Notes under the pieces: model-generated
What the model saw: the letters and a program-made list of their open reading frames with translations, nothing else
Told to the model about the DNA's origin: nothing
Databases searched by the model: none
DNA from: Diadema setosum
Lineage: Eukaryota; Echinodermata; Echinoidea; Diadematoida; Diadematidae
Assembly: GCA_033980235.1 (NCBI GenBank)
Contig: CM067079.1
Coordinates: forward strand, 29,139,647 to 29,203,646
Direction: 5' to 3'
Length of the DNA stretch: 64,000 nt
Made by a program: the position numbers and the translations under genes
Part shown: one piece after another, positions 56,578-64,000 of the stretch
Layout of the letters: every line of letters begins with the position of its first letter
Position numbering within the stretch: position 1 is the stretch's first letter

Positions 56578-57733
56578 CTATTCTTTCCACGCATAAATCC
56601 TGTACCACTGGCAATTCCAACTCAATGATCTTTTGCGCACACTTTCGTGGTCTATCAATTCTGGCCCTATCCTTTTGTATAAGATTGCCGTAAAAACAAA
56701 TGAAGTTATACATGACAATAGACTGGATAAAGGACTTGTAGAAAAGAACCATCAGTGTTCTATCAAACCTCAGTTTGCTCAATTGCCTGGTGAAAAAAAA
56801 AGAGCCTTTGATTTGCCTTTTTTTTAAAAAATCATTAGTGTATTTGCAGTCCAGTCCAAATCATTCGAGAGTTTTGTGCCAAGGTATTTCTACTCGGAGA
56901 CCTGTTCAACAGGGCTATCATGGATACGATGAGTTACATGTTCACAGATCTTTCTGAAATCTATTATCATTTCTTATGTTTTGTTAACATTCAAATGAAG
57001 ATAATGTGAGTCACACCACTGAACAAATCGATCGATTTCTGAGATGTAGCTGTTCACATTGTTTGAATTCAAATACCCTGAGATGACTGTATCATCAGCA
57101 TATTTGATAGCCAGGCATTCGTCACCTTGAGCGGTGAATTCGCTAGTATACAAATAAATTAAACAGGTGAGCGAACACATCCCTGTGGCACGAAAACACT
57201 GACAGTGCGAGCATTGGAGATATGATGACCAACCTTGACTCTCTGTGATCTATTCAACAAGAAGTTATGAATTAACAACGTGATGTGAGGATTGACACCC
57301 AAGTCAGCCAATTTCCGTGTTAACATAATACGGCACTATTTCAAAAGCGTTAGAAAAATCAAAGAAAGTTGATCGTACATAATTTATTATGTCCTAGGTG
57401 AGTCAAAGTGCTGCAGGGCATTATGCAAGTACAGCAAAACGGCATCTTCCACTGACCTATTACCCCTGTAAGCAAACTGCATTGAGTCTAAATGAGTTTC
57501 ATATCCCTCTGACACATTAGCAGCTGCAGGCGTTTTCCCTCGTCGAGCAGGTCGTCCCGTGTGTATGTTAAGCTGGTAGGGTGTATCCAAGTTTCAGTTT
57601 CAAATCTAGTCCCGAATTCCACAGTAAAAACCAAAACCACAAGAAATATGGCCAGATTGCTCTTTACCTGTATACCTGCCATTTTGGCGAGTATCCACAG
57701 GTGATAATGAAAAATAATACAGAAACTTGACAA
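56578..57733 (-). mobile_element. CR1-like LINE, right copy, internally deleted
   Basis: Retains FYKSFIQSIVMYNFICFYG (56782-56578), KYADDTVISGYLN (57180-56974) and the 5' end (57733-57540). The endonuclease and N-terminal reverse-transcriptase segment is deleted at ATGAGTTTC, joining sequences equivalent to 51070 and 52698. Confidence 0.7.
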
Positions 57734-58081
57734 GATATCGAAAGTCAGTAGCCACGGAGCGGCGCCCTTTGATGAAACATATCAATATCTGATTTATGTC
57801 ACATTTGTATCATTCTGTAGGGAATATTTTCCTCTTTCTTTTGAAGTTTATATATTTGGGGGGGGGGGTTGGACGGGACTAGCTGAGTTGCTACAACACG
57901 CATTTTCAATAGAAACATGCCTGGGTATACCCGGGACTCATCCTCAACGGGTTACGGCGGTAATGACTAGAGCTGTCATCAATGCAGATGATTATGTATA
58001 CAAGCATCACTCCATACGAGCAGCGACTGCTCCAAATCCACTCGTAATAATGCTTAATAATGCGTAATAAAACATTGGAGG

Positions 58082-59008
58082 CTACTTTCTGTTGAAGTCC
58101 AGTTTTATATTTCCATCATCCATAGCAGCCGTCAACACTTCTTCACGAAACTGAGGAAAGAAGCGAGAGAAAGTGGCGATCATTTCTTCACGTGACCGGA
58201 AATAGGTTTTCTGCACCTTGCCTTCTTCGTTCTCTATCAAGAGGGTGGTATTCCTGATTGAACGGAGTCGCCGGTTAGGAAAGGCTATGCACCAAAAGCG
58301 TCTGAGAAGTGTGCTGTCCTCCGAAATCGTGGTATACAACATCGACATTACGTCATCGAAGTGGGAAACGTCTACTGGCATTTCATGACGGATTTCGGAA
58401 TAAGTGTACCAGCCGTCCCTCAAGGTCTTCTTGAAGAAATCCGCTCCCGCTGAGTCTTTTCCAGCGTTGTGAAGTCGTAAGATGAGGTCACCTCGTCGTA
58501 CAAACTTGTAGCGCGAGAAGGACTCGTGGTATTCGGGGGATTCCTTCTCAAAATCTAGCGGGATCAGCTGGAATGTCGGCCAGCCCCCTGTGCCCACATC
58601 CGCCATGTGCTTGCTACCTTTTCCAGATAGGTTGTAGATTATGATTACCACATGGCCGCTTTTCAGACCAAGGACATCACCTGGTACCAGGGTTGCGTGG
58701 TAACCAAGAGTTTTTATTACCATGAAGCATCCGACATCATTATGGTAGCAGCGACCACCATATTTTGCCAATATATCGTTTTTGATCTCGGAAAGTTTCG
58801 GGCGATGCTTGTCTTTGCTGGGCGTGGCTATGCTGCGAATTGTTTGATACGGGATGATTTATTGCCAGGAACACACAGTATCATTTAGAAGCCCTTTTGG
58901 GTCAGAGATCACCTTGTCTTCAGGTGACGTCACACCTAGAATGTCGCGTACAAAACGAAATCCTTCCTCTGACGTCATCATGGATTCGATAGTGACGTCC
59001 TTGGTCAT
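58082..59008 (-). pseudogene. NAT-like copy G, second subfamily, one nonsense codon
   Basis: The frame from ATG (59008; MTKDV) to the stop at 58082 is complete except for TAA at 58861-58859, where the other copies encode Ala after WQ (WQAN there, WQ-stop-I here). Downstream, the frame is fully open and keeps the catalytic segments GGRCYHND, SGHVVIII and MADVGTGGW. Residues such as RRGDLILRLHN and NEEGKVQKTYFRSREE separate it from B to E. On the minus strand TATTTCTTCCAG|G at 59051 is a good splice acceptor, so the coding exon starts at 59050 and the gene has an upstream intron. The single TAA may be a recent null, an allele or an error; initiation downstream of it would lose about 60 residues but keep the triad. 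Confidence 0.85.
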
Positions 59009-59130
59009 ATTGGTTGAGGCGTCTTTTATTCCATTTGAAGTATTTTCGGCCTGGAAGAAATAAAGTTGTTCGAAGAATAAATAGTGTCTAATGTCTACCA
59101 GCACATGTCTTACCTATCTTTGTGAACAAT

Positions 59131-59568
59131 AGGCCCGTTCACAAACAACGAAAATCGAAATTTCATTCGCGATCCAAATTTCGATTTTTTTTTCGACCGT
59201 TCATACACAGGGAAAAATCGCACTTCGCAGCAAGGAAAGAACGATCAGTGGCCAAACTGCGCATGCGCGAATCTTGCATGACCGAAGACTGACCCCGCAG
59301 TCTCCAATTGGGAGTTTCGCACGCGCTACGAACGATGGGATTAAAAATACCGATTTCCGAATCTCGATCGCGCTCACACACACGACGCTTGGCAAAATAA
59401 TCGCGATTATTCTGAAAAATCGCACTAATAGTGCGAGTTGGATCGCGATAAGGATCGCGGTAATTAGTGAGATTTTTCTGTCCACACTGGAAAAAATTTC
59501 GAAATTTTGATCGCGATAAGAAAATCGATTTTTAAATCGCACTTTTTCCCTTGTGTGTGAACGGGCCT
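59131..59568. mobile_element. 438-bp AGGCCCGTTCACA-ended MITE upstream of copy G
   Basis: Ends AGGCCCGTTCACAAACAA and, inverted, AGGCCCGTTCACACACAA, flanked by AAT (59128-59130, 59569-59571), or TA if one base is moved. The interior is rich in CGATTTTT/AAAATCG and ATCGCG blocks in both orientations. It lies in the presumed intron or promoter of copy G. Confidence 0.75.
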
Positions 59569-59571
59569 AAT

Positions 59572-60075
59572 GTCAAAGAGAGCGATCTTATACCCATGAG
59601 ATTTCTAAGAACACAAGATTTAACTTTGGAATCATCCCTCCCCTGAGCATAATAATCTATAACAACTGCTTCGAATAACACTATAAGTACTACCCAAAAG
59701 CTGATTATTAAACGACCAAAGAAATATGACATGTACGTGCAATTCTCACCCACAAAGACCGCAGTAACGAGTTCAGACAAGTTTTACCCATTACTTCAGT
59801 AGGAAGGCATAATTGATTTGTTCCAACACGTGGTCTGCTTAATATGTCGATTGGAAGGTGCAATAGAGATGCCATGAATTTAATTTTATTCCTTGTGATG
59901 TCAAGCACTCGTGTTTTAACATTTTACCACACGATATGGCAACAGGGCACTTTTAGCAGACGATATCGCAAAAATGACCTTGTCACCTAGGTGCAGTGAC
60001 CTCTGATCTTGAACTGTGACCTTTCACTAAGATTATACAATACATACTGTTTTAGATAATTGTCTCGAGACTTCA
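59572..60075. other. Non-coding stretch upstream of copy G
   Basis: May contain the first exon of copy G; the minus strand has CTTTGTGG|GTGAGAATT near 59749 as a possible donor, but there is no paralogue to compare. Otherwise nothing recognised. Confidence 0.3.
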
Positions 60076-60245
60076 GTCCTCTACATTAACCTACATCAGT
60101 AATGAGCATTTATAATTGACTTAATGATGGTATGCCTTTTCATTTCTAACATTCCAGCCGGTCCTCTACATTAACCTACGTTATTAATGAACATTGATAA
60201 TTGAATTAATGATGGTATGCCTTTTCATTTCTAACATTCCAGCCA
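60076..60245. repeat. 85-bp tandem duplication
   Basis: Two copies (60076-60160 and 60161-60245), each GTCCTCTACATTAACCTAC...TTTCTAACATTCCAGCC, differing at several bases. Confidence 0.85.
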
Positions 60246-61005
60246 ATGTATATACTCACTATCAAGATTCCTTGGTGAAGTTTCAGATGACAATGTCATA
60301 TCATTGCCGCAAAGGAGACTTTTTTCTCTTACCATGAGGAATTTTCCCCGAATGTTTGATCAGTGCATTAATATTCCACCCAGCCTACCTGGGCCAGATA
60401 CCGAGAAATTCATGTACAGCTCTTTTATTTTTCTGAAATTGCATTGACTGATCATGGGACGGATTTTATTAATAGTTGAGGCTATCATTTTGTGACCTTA
60501 CAATGGACAATGCTGCATACGTATTAATATTTCCGAAGAGATACTGGGTTGAGATTTACAGATGCGGGCACAATTAACCACCTCTAGAAATCGCCGTCGG
60601 GTTATTTATCGCAGCTCTGCAGCCAGCGACTACATCTCTTCATGATTGACATGAAAGAGGAGATTATGATGTGGGGTTTCATTTCCATGTTACAAAAGAA
60701 AAAAAAAAGAATAGATATTTGTGTGCTGATGGAACGAAGATATGCAAAGAACTATCAACTAAACTAATTTGCATGTATAAGTCATTGTGACGCATATGAT
60801 AAGTCTGAACATATGAACATATTCATAATCGTTGACCTTTAGTCTGTAGCTGATCAAAGGTTTAAGCACAATTGTTCCGCTTGGTAAATAACAGAACAAC
60901 ATAGTACAAAGTTCAAATATGCTTTTGTATGTTTTTTTTTTATTTCATTTAGCAGGTCCCTCCGTTTCTTTCGCTTCTTACTACTGCTAATATTTCTCTG
61001 TACCC
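60246..61005. other. Non-coding spacer
   Basis: No gene, RNA or element ends recognised. Confidence 0.4.
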
Positions 61006-61054
61006 GGCGGCGCGGTGGCGTAGTGGCATAGTGGCATAGTGGCATAGTGGGTAA
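61006..61054 (+). mobile_element. SINE head split by a MITE
   Basis: GGCGGCGCGGTGGCGTAGTG and repeated GGCATAGTGG resemble the A-box region of the tRNA-derived SINE at 62473. Its continuation GACTCCCGACTCCCGATCTG lies at 62444-62463, beyond the inserted element. Confidence 0.55.
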
Positions 61055-62440
61055 AGGTGCGATCACACATCGCCGGTTTAAATGGCGGTTCATGGCGGTT
61101 CGGAAAAGCCGTGTTCACACCGTACACAAACCCTGCTCATCCGTCACTCATCCGCCATAAACCCTGGGAACCGCGGAGAACCGCCAGAAAAATTAAACAT
61201 GTTTAATTTTTCGTGGCGGTCTTGGCGGTTTGAAATGGACCGTGTTCTAAACGCATTCCACCGTGTAAAGAACGGCTCCTCCGTGTTTGCACCGCAAGAT
61301 CCATGAAAATACCGTGTCAACACCGCCATAACTTTTCATGCAAAATCAAATGTTGAACTTAAAAGAGAATAATGCCTCCTGCGACACTTCGTTGAGGAGC
61401 AATAAAAAAATGGGGAAAAAAGCAAAGATAAACCCGTAATGCTAGATCGGGTAAATATTGTATTGAATGCTAAAGTTTCATCACTCTTTTATTCTAACAC
61501 ATAGAGTAAAACAGAAAATTTGATATTCAAATAGTTGGTAGGTTTGTTGAATAGTACATCACTTACTTTAAAAGCCGTGTGCATAACTTTGTTAAAGCTT
61601 GATAGCTTAAAAGATGGCCAGCTACGTGAACCTGTAAGTTATACACAGAAGACTTATGTAAATATGTTGGGTTCTGCTTTCGTGATTATGTACGCCTTTT
61701 TGTAAGAGTACATGTTGATACAGACATGTTGAAACTTAAGAGAGTAGAGGGAAAAGCGATGTTGAAACTTAAAAAAAACCCACCCATTATTATGTTACGT
61801 GAACCTGTAAATAGGCAGGAAGCTATGTAGATATACTATATTCTTCTTTGATATGTATGTCTTTTTATTGACTGTTGTTAGGGATATGTGAAAACTTAAT
61901 TAAGAAAGGAGAAAAAAAGATGTTGAAACAAGCAAGTACTTCTACATCACTTGATATATATCAACCTGCAAAGGAAATTTGTAAACTATGTTGGATTCTA
62001 CTTTGACAAGTATGTCTTTATAATAACAGTTAATACAGATATTCTAAAAGTTAAAAGAGAGAGAAAAGACGCATGTTGAAACTTGAAGACAATTGCTTAT
62101 TGCATCACTTATGTCAATCTGTAAATACACACGTTGTTACAATTTTTCGCAATTTCTTTTGAAATTGTACCTAACAAAGCAATACCTCCTTGGTAACCCA
62201 TTGAAGACGAGTGAAAGGGCTCGGATTGCATCCAACTACAAGGGCTTGGTATGGACTCCTCCACCCTTCGGGGAGATCCGTCTTACTACCGCGCGAATCC
62301 GCGTTAGCGCCGTGTTCAAAACGTGTTGAGGCGTAGTCACATTGCGTTCAAGTGCTTTCCGCCATCGTTGAGACACGGTTTACCGCGGTTTGAAAACCGC
62401 CATGAATCGCCATCTAAACCGGCAATGTGTGATCGCCCCT
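61055..62440. mobile_element. 1386-bp Harbinger-like MITE inserted in a SINE
   Basis: Terminal inverted repeats of about 47 bp: AGGTGCGATCACACATCGCC on the left and, inverted, AGGGGCGATCACACATTGCC on the right, both continuing into GGTTTA and TTCATGGCGGTT. Flanks are TAA and TGA, compatible with a 3-bp TWA target with one change, as in PIF/Harbinger. The interior has a 24-bp palindrome AAAAATTAAACATGTTTAAT... at about 61187 and three to four degenerate units of about 160 bp (61614-62090) with TGTTGAAACTTAA. No transposase. Confidence 0.75.
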
Positions 62441-62472
62441 TGAGACTCCCGACTCCCGATCTGATTGATGTG

Positions 62473-62696
62473 GGGGCACTGTGGCATAGTGGATTAGACT
62501 CCCGACTCCCGAACGGAGGACGGCGAGTTCGAATCCCGCCCAATGTTTACGTCCTTGGACAGGATGTTTTCACCCACAATGTCCCTCTCGACCCAGGTGT
62601 ATAAATGGGTACCTGGCAACGCTAGGGTAATAATAATAGCAGGGCCCTCTGGTAGAGCAGTGGCAACACTGAAGAGGCTACCCTGGGTAAATAAGA

Positions 62697-62743
<47 letters not shown>

Positions 62744-62760
62744 TATATTATTATTATTAT
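62473..62760 (+). mobile_element. tRNA-derived SINE with (ATT)n tail
   Basis: Pol III boxes are visible: A-box-like TGGCATAGTGGATTAGA (62482-62498) and B-box GAGTTCGAATCCCGCCC (62525-62541). A conserved body follows (GTATAAATGGGTACCTGGCA, CTCTGGTAGAGCAGTGG), then a long ATT tail at 62698-62760. The promoter resembles a tRNA gene, but there is no acceptor stem, so it is not a functional tRNA. Confidence 0.8.
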
Positions 62761-62966
62761 CTGCGGACCCGAATTCGACAGTTCGAATCGAGCCCAGCGC
62801 TTACTTCCTTGGACAAGATGTTTTAACCCACCATGTCCCTCTCGACCCAGGTGTATAAATGGGTACCTGGCAACTCTAGGGTAATAATAATAGCAGGGCC
62901 CTCTGGTAGAGTAGTGGCAACACTGAAGAGGCTACCCTGGGTAAATAGGACTTCATTATTATTCAC
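62761..62966 (+). mobile_element. Second SINE copy, 5'-truncated
   Basis: Starts near a B-box-like CAGTTCGAATCGAGCCC and repeats the SINE body (GTATAAATGGGTACCTGGCA, CTCTGGTAGAGTAGTGG), ending TTCATTATTATTCACTG. It follows directly on the tail of the first copy. Confidence 0.75.
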
Positions 62967-63887
62967 TGACGTACCTGATTTCAATTTACAGATATCAAGA
63001 TGTTATCTAAACAAGAAAGGAATAGGCCCTATAAAAACAATAACAACACGCTGGAATTTTAAGAGACATCCCCATAGACTCATTTAAGAGCCAGATTTGA
63101 CAAATTACTCACCATTTCTCATGGAAAGTTCTACTCCCTTCAATCAGCCTTTCGAGCTCATAAATCGACCGTTACTGACAGTCTCCAGAAGTTTGTCGTT
63201 GAGCTCTTATCAATAAAGACAGTACCCTAGAAATGGAGGCAATTCCGTGAAACGTGGGTAACAGCAAGGTGTTTCACGGACACGGATGGTACATGAATAC
63301 AGTGAAGAACACAATGCCACAAGAGTCAACATGCCATGCGAAAGGTTGACTCAAGTTTGAATGATTATAATAGCGCATTCAGAGATCCAGAATGTTCTTT
63401 ACCGCATCGGCGACAGGATAAAATGCTGTAAGCCCATTCAGTGCGGGTTATGAAGAGGGTCCAGGATCTTTCGCAGCAAAGGCGTTGAAGGAAGGGTATT
63501 TATCTTCCACTTCCCCTTAATGGGCCCCTGTAATCCAAATGAATGTTGATTTATGTTGATTTATGATACCCTTAACATCGCTTTTCCGGTGAAACGAATA
63601 TCTAGAAGCATTCCATATTGTTTTTTAACGATTTTTCTTCTATTTTTATTCAGATTACTTGGGAACGCACACAAAAATCCTTCCAAATCAATATTCCTCA
63701 GATGACCCCATCTGTCATTAATTGCTAAAGTACTGAAATGTGTAACAAAAGACATTGGAATGCATTTTCACCTCGACTCAGCATAACTTGCATGTTCCCT
63801 CGCAATGTCTTTTGTTAGTCACTTTTATATCACTGGGTCCGTTTCTTTCATGTTATTCACTTGGATGCTCTCAGACTCCATATTTAT
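62967..63887. other. Non-coding spacer
   Basis: No gene or element was recognised. Confidence 0.4.
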
Positions 63888-64000
63888 GTGTGAAAAGAAT
63901 GGGCAGAGCTTGGAGGGAATTAAGGGATTCCTGACATGTTCTACAATGATCCTCATTTCTCTTCGACCACTGAAGCAAATCGGATGGAGTTTTCTGTAAA
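63888..64000. repeat. Second copy of the 5925-6161 inverted-repeat family, cut by the edge
   Basis: TCTACAATGATCCTCATTTC, CACTGAAGCAAATCGGATGG and AGTTTTCTGTAAA are the reverse complement of the left arm at 5925-6000. The element continues outside the window. Confidence 0.6.

Larger units (their letters stand above)
53693..58475. repeat. Tandem duplication, right copy (4.78 kb)
   Basis: Starts with the same TCGAATGCTACTTTGGAG as the left copy at 43731. It carries the MITE, LINE and NAT 3' end in the same order. It lacks the Helentron-like element, the Kolobok-like fragment and the GTTTACAGTGCG MITE, and has lost most of the LINE endonuclease and reverse-transcriptase N-terminus. Confidence 0.8.

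Noticed and set aside
62473..62560. tRNA gene
   Set aside because: A and B boxes are present, but there is no complete cloverleaf or acceptor stem, and the body and tail are those of a SINE.

Overview
This is a non-coding-rich eukaryotic window. The recognisable host genes are a tandem array of arylamine N-acetyltransferase-like (NAT-like) genes, all on the minus strand. The source looks like an invertebrate deuterostome, most likely an echinoderm and perhaps a sea urchin. The grounds are indirect: AT-rich DNA, many microsatellites, CR1-type LINE fragments ending in short repeated tails, a tRNA-derived SINE, and foldback elements whose inverted arms are built from roughly 15-bp tandem repeats, as in the TU elements known from sea urchins. 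The species is inferred, not read from the sequence.

Seven NAT-like copies occur. A (1-751) is cut by the window edge but open. B (11546-12499) and E (35882-36835) are intact 317-residue single-exon reading frames with Cys92, His124 and Asp142. C (16084-17037) is intact apart from one TGG-to-TAG change. D (23306-26013) is dead: it has a nonsense codon, a 1-bp deletion, and a 1.75-kb hAT-type element flanked by 8-bp target duplications. F (53300-53692) and G (58082-59008) belong to a second subfamily. F is a 3' fragment made by the breakpoint of a tandem duplication, and G is complete except for one in-frame TAA. B to E share 3' flanks and an upstream module: a splice acceptor just before the ATG, a conserved non-coding first exon ending in AG|GTAYGT, a CCAAT-like box, an E-box/octamer-like block, and in C to E an old LINE reverse-transcriptase fragment. 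An orphan upstream module without a gene lies at 33238-34424.

Layout: 1-5.7 kb, copy A, a TU-like foldback and a 2.15-kb palindrome; 5.9-10.9 kb, repeats; 10.9-20.5 kb, units B and C; 20.5-29.1 kb, unit D with hAT, Kolobok-like and other inverted-repeat elements; 29.2-34.7 kb, LINE remnants and the orphan module; 35.2-43.7 kb, unit E with a mariner-like element in its intron and a LINE containing two nested MITEs; 43.7-58.5 kb, a tandem duplication (9.96 kb and 4.78 kb, the difference explained by later insertions and one deletion); 58-64 kb, copy G, more inverted-repeat elements and SINEs.

The duplicated units give empty sites for several transposons, so element ends, target duplications and relative ages can be read directly. 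If translated, the NAT-like proteins would be cytosolic acetyl-CoA-dependent transferases acting by the Cys-His-Asp mechanism. Their substrates cannot be told from sequence.
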